DNA from: Incurvaria masculella
Lineage: Eukaryota > Arthropoda > Insecta > Lepidoptera > Incurvariidae
Length of the DNA stretch: 64,000 bases
Direction of reading: 5' to 3'
Assembly (NCBI GenBank): GCA_946894095.1
Contig: OX335644.1
Coordinates: forward strand, 14,737,595 to 14,801,594
The notes below the pieces were generated by a model. The model had not been told where the DNA came from. It did not search any database and saw only the letters and a list, made by a program, of their open reading frames with translations. This document shows, piece after piece, positions 45,101 through 57,100 of the stretch (the first letter of the stretch is position 1; the number at the start of each line of letters is the position of its first letter). The position numbers and the translations under genes are program-made.

Positions 45101-48100
45101 ATCGCATCTCTCAACCATATTTTAAGGGAAGAGGTGACCCGAACCGAATGAAACCAAATACTTTACTGTAACATGATTGGGCATTGTTACAGAGTTATCT
45201 TAACTAACTCTGAAGGATGATTCACCCTAGACCGGCGCCGGCAAGGCGCGGGCACGTGGAGTTCCGGTCAGGACGTGCCCCGTACGGGACTCGTATGCAC
45301 GCTACAACGGAGCTGCAACGGCGCGGAGACGGTACGGAGGAGCCGTGGCGCCGCGCGCCGTTGCCCCGCCTCCACGCAAGCGGCCGTTCAGTTGGCGGCG
45401 AACAATTTCACAAAATTACCAAATTTTCGCTGCGTGAATTGGCAGTAATTACCATTGTCCTTGGTGAAGAGGAATCGGAATCCATTTTTCCAATTCACGC
45501 GATCGTAGTCGACTGTCGCTCGCCCTCGGGTCCGGCCCGTGTGAGCACGAACACACGGGATTCACGTGCGGGGCGGCTCCGGGAAACAATATGCTCGGAC
45601 ATTCGGACACGGGACCCGTACGGCGCCCGCACCCGTTGCCGTGTCGTGCCCGGTGTACCGTGAATGCTTCCATAGATATTGTTTGGAATATTGTTTGAAC
45701 GGGCCCCATTCCCGCGCCGGCCCGTACCCGCGCCGGTTTAGCGTGAATCATTCTTAAATATTTTTCGTAATGTTCTACCCACATGCACAGTGGTCTAGAC
45801 TTAAATTGTGAAGTAATTTTGGTCTTAGAAAATATTTTCTAGGACTCCTAAATGTTTTCTTTAATGTGGGCTTGCATAAAAGTGTTATTGAATGTGATAC
45901 AATTTAATTCTCTTTATATGCTTCTATTTTCCTATAGCTCTAATAATTATTGCAAAACTTAAGGCTGTCATAAAGGCAGCGGAACATTGGCCGAAGCACA
46001 ATTTTGCACGGCGACTGCCATTACGAGTAAACTAGAGAAATCGTCTTCCAAGCCCTAACGGTTTCCTACCCATAAAAATTGTCAGATTTTAATCACTTGA
46101 GAAAGTATCATTCGATGCCCGTATGTTTTAATTTTACGTAAATATACTATGTATGTTAAAATGAAGATAAAAAAGGTAACTTTGTTTCAATGTCTTTAAC
46201 GATTTTTTTCCAATCAAAAAGGTATATTAAAAAAATTAAAACATGCAGGCGTAGATTTTAACAATATATTTTAGAAACTCCAATATTTCAAAACCTAGTT
46301 TAACATTAAGCGCATGTAAGCGGTTATTCATCCGTGGTATGAGGAATTGATAGAGTTACGACTCTCTTAAGTTAAATACTTTTAAATAACATTTGACAAC
46401 ATAAAAACACAAATATTTCCGGAAAACAAACCCAAGAAAACTACAAATTTCATTGTATTACATCACCTCCTTGTTTCCACTGCGCCACGAACAAAACTAT
46501 TAGATCATATTCGCTCACGGAGAGCCCGTTTAGCGTCTATACGCGCTCCATCCTCTCATGCTTTACTTGGAAATAAACAAACCGTGCTAGAACTCGTGTT
46601 CTTACAGAACAATATGAATCGTTAGATAGTTGCCCCAAAAGTTCTTTTGGGATTAAAATCCCCTAAAACATTAAATTGATGGTTTTTCATCCACAAAAAC
46701 AAATTTTGGGCGCCAAGCAACACTTGAAATTTAAATAAAAGGAAAATGATTTGTGTAAAAAAAAATAAGATTAGATCATTTTAAGATAAAAAGTTTACTG
46801 TCACGAGACGCCTGGCAGATATACTTATCCATACTTATATTAAAAAAATCTAAAGTAACTCTGCCTGTCTGTAACTTTCTCACCCCTAAGCCGCTGAAAC
46901 AATTTTGATGAATTTCCGTATAGAGATAGTCTGAACCTTCGAAAAGGAACAAGGATCAATTAAATATACGTTTACTTAGTAGGTACGACGTTTATTCCAA
47001 GGAATGCGATATGTATGTATTTAAAATCAACCGTGAAGCAAGGGCACATTAATTAAAGATAGCCCAGTAAAAAGAACAACTTTACGAGTATATTTGTATA
47101 GTTGGACCCGAACCAGCAAAACTACCAATTTCGCCACCATACACGCATAATTTGGAATTCTCCTACAATGCCTCCTTCCGTAATCAATGCTTTATACTGA
47201 CCTAGATTAATAGACTGATTAATAATTATTGTTAAAAAGTGCTATTTCATATATAGTGTTCATTTTAGTCTGTCACTCGCGACACCTTGAAAAGAAAAGG
47301 TATTTTTCTTCACGATTACTTTTTCTTTAATTTATTACTATTAGCTTCTTTTAGGGTTCCGTACCCAAAGGGTGAAAACGGAACCCTATTACTAAGCCTC
47401 CGCTGTCCGTCCGTCCGTCCGTCCGTCCGTCCGTCCGTCTGTCCGTCTGTCACAGGGCTGTATCTCAGTAACCGTAACAGGTAGACAGCTGAAATTTTCA
47501 CAGAGTGTGTATTTATTTTGCCGCTATAACAACAAATAGGTAAGATTAAAAAATAATTAAAATTAAAGGGGGCTCCCATACAAAAAACGTGATTTTTTTG
47601 TTTTATTTTTTACGATGGTACGGAACCCTTCGTGTGCAAGTCCGACTCGCACTTGGCCGGTTTTTTAATTTAATAAACATTAAGTCAAGAGATCCAGGAG
47701 TTTAATTTCCGCCAGAGCTTCGCTCCCAAGTTCTAGGTTATTTCACCACAGTATTTAAGATTATACCTACGTTGAAGCATTAAATAAATTTATGTAGGGA
47801 TAATCTTAAATACTAGTTGATATAATATTATTTTGTAAACAACATGTATTTAAACTATGATATTCTGATTAGTATAAATATTGATGTTTTGATCTATGAA
47901 TATTTTCTTAATTCATAAGCTTAAAGGCTCACTACTCTAGTGTGATGAAATTTCGAAAATAATATTTTTTTTACTAATACCGAGCCTCACATCAGGTGCC
48001 ACGAAAGACAGACTTAAGTACCTAGCTCGGGTATATGCACAAACAAATTCATTATTATTATTTCATCATTTCATCTCTTCTCTTCTCTACTTATATAAAA

Positions 48101-51100
48101 GGGAACGTTTGTCCACATGCGAGAGGTAATCTCCGTAACCACAAAACAGATCAAGATGCGATTTAAACCAATTTAAAGAGAACATCGCTGGGCTTGCTTT
48201 AGGATACATACCATCACGCTAAATATCCTAAGGGTTGAGCAATATCAATGAAATTACTCTCAAACAAAATTAATACCATCCCGTGGCGTATGGTGGCGTT
48301 ACTTGCGGCGTCATTTTGCCAAATATCTCTAAAATAGAAACGATTCACTATTTTCGCACTGATTGTCAGCAAGCGGATGGCGCAGGGTGGAATACCGACT
48401 CTTCTATACGTATTTTGTTCTGGAGGGTATAGGTTCGAATCCTGATAGCCTCATTTTTTTCCGTTTTTTACATTTTATTGTTTATGGGGTCTCGCATATA
48501 ATTATAGCATGGATTAGACTTAATAGATATACGCATATCTCTGCTTATATAAAAGAGAACATCTGTCCACATGTTCGAGGTAAACTCCGTAATCACACCA
48601 ATATAAGGAGTAGATCTCGGCTCTCACTATCAAATCAAATCAAAAATCATGTATTCTTCATATACACAGTAAGATTTATAACATAAAAGTAGCATAATGA
48701 GTTAGTAAGTAGTTATGAAGAAAAGGGGCCATCTCAGCATAAGTTGCATTTCACTCAGTGAGCAGCAACGCTGATGTACGTCTGGTCCCTAAAACAATAA
48801 AATAAAAAACAAATCATTATAAATATCATATCTGTCGAGACGTATTAAAAAAAGAGAGGAAAAAGAACAAAAAAGCAACACAATACAAAAAAAAAGAAAC
48901 AAAATATCAAAAAGTATTACACACACATCCGTTTAAAACATAAATCACATTTGAAGAAAAGGAAGCAAACCCCTCTACGCCAATGCTCCTCGAATGCACA
49001 CTTTTTATTTTGATGTGAAACATCTATTGGCACCCCTTGGCAGTAAAACATACTAGTATGCCGTGACGACAAACGGCGTGACGCTCTCTTATGCAGTCAT
49101 GTCCCCTCTACGCCAATGCTCCTCGAATGCACACTTTTTATTTTGATGTGAAACATCTATTTGCACCCCTCGGCAGTAAAACATACTAGTATGCCGTGAC
49201 GACAAACGGCGTGACGCTCTCTTATGCAGTCATGTCCCCTCTACGCCAATGCTCCTTGAATGCACACTTTGTATTTTGATGTGAAACATCTATTGGCACC
49301 CCTCGGCAGTTAAACATACTAGTATGCCGTGACGACAAACGGCGTGACGCTCTCTTATGCCGTCATGTCCCCTCTACGCCAATGCTCCTCGAATGCACAC
49401 TTTGTATTTTGATGTGAAACCTCTGTTGGCATCCCTCGGCAGTAAAACATACTAGTATGCCGTGACGACAAACGGCGTGACGCTCTCTTATGTCGTCATG
49501 TCCCCTCTACGCCAATGCTCCTCGAATGCACACTTTTTATTTTGATGTGAAACATCTATTTGCACCCCTCGGCAGTAAAACATACTAGTATGCCGTGACG
49601 ACAAACGGCGTGACGCTCTCTTATGCAGTCATGTCCCCTCTACGCCAATGCTCCTTGAATGCACACTTTGTATTTTGATGTGAAACATCTATTGGCACCC
49701 CTCGGCAGTAAAACATACTAGTATGCCGTGACGACAAACGGCGTGACGCTCTCTTATGCAGTCATGTCCCCTCTACGCCAATGCTCCTTGAATGCACACT
49801 TTGTATTTTGATGTGAAACATCTATTGGCACCCCTCGGCAGTTAAACATACTAGTATGCCGTGACGACAAACGGCGTGACGCTCTCTTATGCCGTCATGT
49901 CCCCTCTACGCCAATGCTCCTCGAATGCACACTTTGTATTTTGATGTGAAACCTCTATTGGCATCCCTCGGCAGTAAAACATACTAGTATGCCGTGACGA
50001 CAAACGGCGTGACGCTCTCTTATGTCGTCATGTCCCCTCTACGCCAATGCTCCTCGAATGCACACTTTTTATTTTGATGTGAAACATCTATTGGCACCCC
50101 TTGGCAGTAAAACATACTAGTATGCCGTGACGACAAACGGCGTGACGCTCTCTTATGCAGTCATGTCCCCTCTACGCCAATGCTCCTCGAATGCACACTT
50201 TTTATTTTGATGTGAAACATCTATTTGCACCCCTCGGCAGTAAAACATACTAGTATGCCGTGACGACAAACGGCGTGACGCTCTCTTATGCAGTCATGTC
50301 CCCTCTACGCCAATGCTCCTTGAATGCACACTTTGTATTTTGATGTGAAACATCTATTGGCACCCCTCGGCAGTTAAACATACTAGTATGCCGTGACGAC
50401 AAACGGCGTGACGCTCTCTTATGCCGTCATGTCCCCTCTACGCCAATGCTCCTCGAATGCACACTTTGTATTTTGATGTGAAACCTCTATTGGCATCCCT
50501 CGGCAGTAAAACATACTAGTATGCCGTGACGATAAACGGCGTGACGCTCTCTTATGTCGTCATGTCCCCTCTACGCCAATGCTCTTCGAATGGAGTCGTA
50601 TTCACTACGTATAATATTCACAACGTATAATCTTATTTTTTTCCAAAAAATTAAAACCATGCATAACGTATAATAGTCACAACGTATAATGTTATACGTT
50701 GTGCATGAATAAAGTTTAAAAATAAAATCAACTCTTTGCATCATGCATAACGTATAATAGTCACAACGTATAATATTCCTAACATGAATTCACAAAAAAA
50801 GAAAACCATGCAGAACGTATAATGTGCCAAGAAGCACTGCATAAAGCGCCCTAATAACGATACATTTAAGGCTGAAATTGCTACGAATCGACATTTGTCA
50901 AAGAGTAATAATTGACTACAATTTCGAAAGGCCACCTTACTGTGATGATTTTAAGTCTGTAATTGCCTCAAATAAATTTATTTATTCTCAAAACGTTTGG
51001 ACAACTGCATTTCAGCATGTCGTAGTCCACTTCATAATATCGTAATATGGTTGGCGACATTATTGTTACGGTAACTATGTTGCTGATATTATTTTAATGC

Positions 51101-54100
51101 ATGAATGAAGTATGTATGTATGTATGTACCTACGAAAAGAATTTCCACAATTCCATCTACCGCTATCTAGCCGAGAGGCAGGCAGCCTAGTAAGCCTAGT
51201 GTGCGTGCGTAACACAGGCTGTGATGTCTGGTGACTAAGCCCCGGTTACACGAAGAGACGGCCGATTCAATCAATGTTCAAACACGTCACTTTTAGTGAT
51301 CCGCATAGAGTTCCTTCCATACTGTCCACACAAAGTGACGTGTCTGATCATACTTTGACGTTGATTTTTTATTATTTCGTGCACTCGGCCCTAAGACTAT
51401 AGGCTCGATGCGAGACATTTCTTATAAATTAATCTATTTCAGATTTTTAAAGCAGTGTTGCCAGGTATTGCTTTTTACCGAACTATTCGGCATTTCAGCC
51501 TGTTGTTTGCGGTTTATTATAAAAAAACACAGATCGAGTGGTTTAAGGTAACAAACGTGTCGAATGGTGCAACTAATAATTTTCGTGTACAAAATACCTT
51601 AACCAGGCAAAGTGCGGATTTTTTCCAATTTAATGCGGCTACCGTCGGCACCCATGTAAAACCGTTTGTCCCTTTCACAAGTAAACGCATTTTTTATTGA
51701 AAATGCGGATTAAAACTACTAAGGCCTTTTGTTCTACTTAAGCCCTATCTAGCCTGATTTTATGACCTCCAGCTACCTGAAATCCGATGGTTAACTTTCG
51801 GTTACATTGCGTATTTACATGGTGTACCTGAAAGATAACTTTGGTATTTTTATAGCTGGAAGTGTTGCAAACGGGCATTAGTGAACAGATTTGACTAATC
51901 GGTTGCACGCCAAAAGGTTAACTCTTGATATGGCATCTAAATACCTTCGGAAATGCTACATATACTCCACTGGAAGTGGTTCAATACTTACAAGCAGTTG
52001 TATCTGGAAATCATGTGAAGACAGCCTCCGCTGGAACGTATCTCGATCTTTCGTCCTAGTTCGGCGAAATTTTAGGATAACCATTACTCAATTAACCTTT
52101 CATTTGATCTTTGGATTTATACAGGTACATATATTTATTTAAATGGGGACGCATCATTAAGTCCAAAAAGCACAAGGTCAAAAACCCACACCGTCCAAAA
52201 TACTTACGAATACGGATATTTTTAATTGGGTTAGGTTAGATTATATGCATTTTATAATACACACGAAAAATATATACTTTTGGACGTTCTGGGTTTTGGA
52301 CCTTATGCTTTTTGGACTTCATGAAGGCGACACATTTAAATGATATATTTTTTATAATTTCAATATTTTATTGAACATAAGAATCTGTATGTATTTTTTA
52401 CTGTACAGGTTAATTTTACAAGTGTGTCGTCATAGCCAAATCTGAAACTAGAAGAAATAGCGAAAACACTTTAAGGAGGCACGAGGCCGATTTTGATAAA
52501 ACCTATAATTGCATTTTTAGATTCTTGAAATCACATTTTTTCTAGCCGGAAAAAATGCAGCCTTAGCCTATAGTGTCGCCTATAAGGAATAAATTCCGTG
52601 AAGTAATCTTATAAGTACGGCAAAGTGAATGAAAGTGTTGACTTTTAATTAACTGATTACACACACACTCACATACACTCTTACCTTTGTACACCCACAC
52701 ACCCACGCCTATTACATAACATAGTGCTTTGCTACCGTCTGCTAAGTTCAACGGAACGTTGTGCAGAATCGTATTCTTTTGCAGGATGTAGGAAATTTAA
52801 TAATACAGTTATAGTTTTTTTCCAGCACTAATGACTTCAATGTGGTTGAAAAGTAGAATTTTAAATAGTATCATGTTTCTTCTAGTTGAAACCTGGAAAT
52901 GCAACAAAATTAAAGTGGCTCATTGTACTAGTTCTCCGTTCTTAAGAAATAGCTGGGTATCGGGGATAGTTTTAGTGGACCTTAAGTAATATTTTGAAGT
53001 GGATGAGCTGTGTATTTTTTTTTTGGAATTGAATTTGTGCTACCACGGTATAAAGGCCGCTAACTCTATGGAACAAACTGCTTTTAAACCACTCTTATTT
53101 ATAACAATTTGAGGTTTCGGGCTCGCTCGGATCAGTTTTGTTCAATCACCCTTGCGGAGCCTGGTTCAATGTTACCCTGACCCCCGATTAATGCGTTGCA
53201 TTTTTCTTCTAATCAGATTGGTATTTCCAAGAATAGCGCATTTAAAAAATAAACTCTTTAGATTTATTATATCATTAGTACATATATATATTTCAGTGCA
53301 TCGATAATAAATAATAAAAGCAAAATATCATTGTTTTATTTCAATGCTTACAATGTTTATTGCAATAAACACATGCTTTTTACAACCTGTTTATAGTTGG
53401 CTGCAAACCTTTCAGAGCTGCTAGAGGTTTACATTCGAACATATTTTAAAATGGTTATTTTCACTGAAAAAATGTCCAGGAAAGTATAGAAAGGAGAAGG
53501 AACAGCGGAGGGATTAAACCGTACGTCAAGTTACTCAGATTTTCCTTTGTACATGTGTTACATTTATTTTTTTAACCTGACATGGATGGCTAATACCACA
53601 AAACTACCGTTATGATATTGGCCCAATATACCACATTCCCCAAGGAATTAGGTGCCATGCCAGGACCTTCCCTTTAAGAGCACGGCTACATTGGACTGGT
53701 TGGAGAACACAGTAAATTTTTCATTGCCGCTTCAATCATCTTTTCATCAAATGCGATGGTACCAAGCCGGGCGGGCTTAAACCCAACCACCTAGTAGGGG
53801 AAGGGGACTTACAGTTTTACACGGGTTCCGAACCATGGAACAGCTCGAATTCGTGACGAAATGCATTATCCAACTCAGAATGAGAAAGAAAGTGGGGCAT
53901 GCTAGGATTTGAACCCAGACCTTTGGTTTGCTAGGCAAGTCCCGCGCCACTAGGCTACGAGCCGCTCATTCTTATGTAATTCGAATGCTCAGTTAGGAGT
54001 AAATCACGGCCTCGTCCTTTTTACATGGTGTATTATTAGGTATACCTAAGTACATTTAACCACTCTCATAACTAATTTAGTTCGTCAAATCATGGAGACA

Positions 54101-57100
54101 AGTGTTTCGTGAATGCTGGCATCCCAACTTTTTTGGTAGAATCTGTAACAACCATATTAATACTCATGTTAATACCATAGAATAAGTTAATGTTAATACA
54201 GTGCATGGATGGCTCCATTATCCTTCATTAGATACCTAATTCAGTAAGTATTAATCTGAGCGGGATAGACCTCACCACAAAAACACCTTGAATGAATTAG
54301 TTTGTACCAAAAATCACATTTCTATTAAACTAGAATATTAATCCAATTAATCCAGGTGCACAGCCTAGGCCTTTAACCCATGCTCAGGCGCTATGGGGTG
54401 CTTTTCATGGTTTAATGCAGTTCTTAACCTGGGGTCCATGGATCCCTTGGGGGTCCGTGGCATCAGTGCTGGAGGTCTGTGGCATCTGAGCTGAGGGTGC
54501 ATGTTTCATATGATGAAAATAAATACTGGTGTGATCAAAATTTTTTTTACGTATATTTCCTTTTTTAATGTTAATAAATAAAACATTTTATTTTTCAAAA
54601 TGCCTTGTTTTCTTTACCTTTGAGTGAGTTGGAAGGGGTTCGTAACAATTTTTTAATTCCGCAAGGGGTCCATGACTACAAAAAGGTTAAGAACATTATT
54701 ATTATTATTATGGCATTGTTCAGACAATGCGGTCACACTCGGTTCTGATGGTGCACAGCCCAAATATCAGAAAGGATAAAGAGAAATGGTTAACGTCACT
54801 GACGTTGCACAATTACAAAAACTTCTAATAGCTGTTATCAGGCAAAGAAAGAAAAAACCAAAATATATGTTACCGACAATGTGTATCTGGTATTTTATAG
54901 AATACCTAAGCATTATATACAATGCCTAAAACATTCAGGTAATGTTTGAAATAACACATTACCTAGGCATGATATACAATACCAAATGCACGCCAGGAAA
55001 TGTGTATATTAGATGAGGGCAAGGAAGGTAATAACTTGCGGGGCGGGGCAGTGAACGCGTTGGTAGTTACCTAAACAAAACGAATTTATAGGTAGATAGC
55101 TAGCATTTTTGTTTTAAGTTAGGTTAGATACTTTACTAATTTATAACATCTAAGGGAGTCTGAGGTTGTTGCCTGACACCGTATTGCATGCATTGGCGGT
55201 GGTTCCATAGGTATTCTATACAATCCCTAGGCTTTTTGCACAATACCTAGGTAAAGTATGGGTGTTAATGGAGGGATGGTCCAAACGTTCTTTATTTATT
55301 TCATTAACTAGATATTGTATAGAAATCCTGGCAGGAGTATACACATTGCCTTACAACATATACACAAAATTCTACATTTGTAAGCAATTTGATGTTGGAT
55401 TCCAAGTTTGAGCATGGGTTTAGCAGAAAAGATTCGTTGTGAACCGATTTTTTGGTAAGCGAAATCGAACCAGGAAGGTGCACAGAACTGTCACTAGCCA
55501 AAATACAATTTATTGCTCTTTGCTACCTTCGTGCTTACCAAGCAGGCAGCCCAAACACTAGCTAAATATCAGTTTTCCTTGAGCTGGCCGATATGGAAAT
55601 AAAAATTGCTGTGCTCATATTTAACTTTACATTAAATAGGGTTTCCTAGTAATCACCTTCCTAGCGACTAACTGGATGGACAGTGAGAGGGTGATTAGTT
55701 CATTTCGGAATTTTGAATGATGAAAACTGAAATGCGGGCCTGACATGAAACTGTTAGGTTATGTTTCATTTACAGAGAATGCGTCTTCTATAAATAAGAC
55801 TATTCAAGGCAATATTTTTAAATGGCTATGAAACCAACACATTTGACTTTAAGTATGGAGAAAGTAAGCGTAAAGAAAAACATTTAATATAGAGTTTAAT
55901 GTGGGATCTGAACCATGAACGATGAATACCGTCAGCATAAATGCGGGTCCACGGTATTATTTTTATGTGGCGGAACCCACACAGTACCATTATTTTATTT
56001 GTTCCCGCTCCTGCGTGATGAGTGGGACGGAGTTTTTATTTGTATTTTAAGTACCAATCTACACGTAAAACTGTTTTATATTCCGGGCAGTTATTAAATT
56101 AAATCAAGTCTTTGGTAACAATGAACTAGAAAGTAGGTTTTCAAATGCCTAGCAGTTGGTGTTCAGACCAGTGAGTGGGTATGTAGTCAAACTGCTAGGC
56201 ACTTGAGATCACCTGAGGTTTGAAATACAGCAATGCTAAAATGATTTCCGGGTTTGAGATCAATAAGTTTCAATGTTTCACACTCAATCTGAAGCTACGA
56301 TAAGAACGTAACTATAGGTATTTATAATAAATAAAACTCATACCTTTTTGCTTTGGAGATGTTATCGCTTTTAGTTAAACCTGAAGCCCTGAGGAAAATA
56401 ATTGTAGAGGAGCACAGCATACCCTTGAAAATGCTGTGAAACAGCAGCGTTCAGAGTGGGCAGCCTACCTTTAATACGCGGATTATGTCCGTATACTATC
56501 GCATTTTTTATGGTTAGTCCGGTGATAGGACGCGTATTCAAGTTTAACCGTTCACTCATGACTGATAAAGAAAAAAGGATTGCTAACAGGGATATTTCCG
56601 ACGTTTTCTAAATAATGCACTTGACAAACATTCTCAAGATGTAAACAACAACCGCTAAGTTCTTTATATTCTTTGATGGTTGCTTTGTTTCGGCTGTCGA
56701 ATGAAGGGCATTCAAAACGTGTCAATAATTATGCAACATTGAATAAGATCGTCGCAGCAATTTCGGTCTTGTTACTATGCTTAATAAGGAACTCTTTCAC
56801 TTATGGTTTCATTCATACCACTATGGGCTATTCGCACAATACTCTGACAGAATAATATCGCGCTCACAAAATTGAGACGGTCGAAAAGTCGCGTGCGAGT
56901 ATAATCTTTAAATGTATAAGAATAAGGGCGCTTATCGTATGAAATATTTTTGCATTATATGATATGCATGGTTTTCTTTTTTTGTTAAATAAAGATCATA
57001 ACATTATACGTTGTGACTATTATACGTTATGCATGGAGAAATAAGTAATTTAATTTTTTGGACTTCTTCATGCACTACGTATAAGATTATACGTTCTGCC

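Noticed and set aside
45217..45784. 148- and 111-codon frames on both strands
   Set aside because: They coincide exactly with a GC-rich inverted-repeat element; lack of stops follows from composition.
48365..48455. tRNA gene
   Set aside because: Good A and B boxes, but no convincing acceptor-stem pairing and a long insert; more like a SINE head.
48971..50592. CRISPR-like regularly spaced repeats
   Set aside because: The whole 133-bp unit is repeated, with no variable spacers, and the context is eukaryotic; it is a minisatellite.
53040..53240. Possible gene inside the long-TIR element
   Set aside because: Looked for a transposase or any domain in all frames of 50858-56921 and found no recognisable motif.
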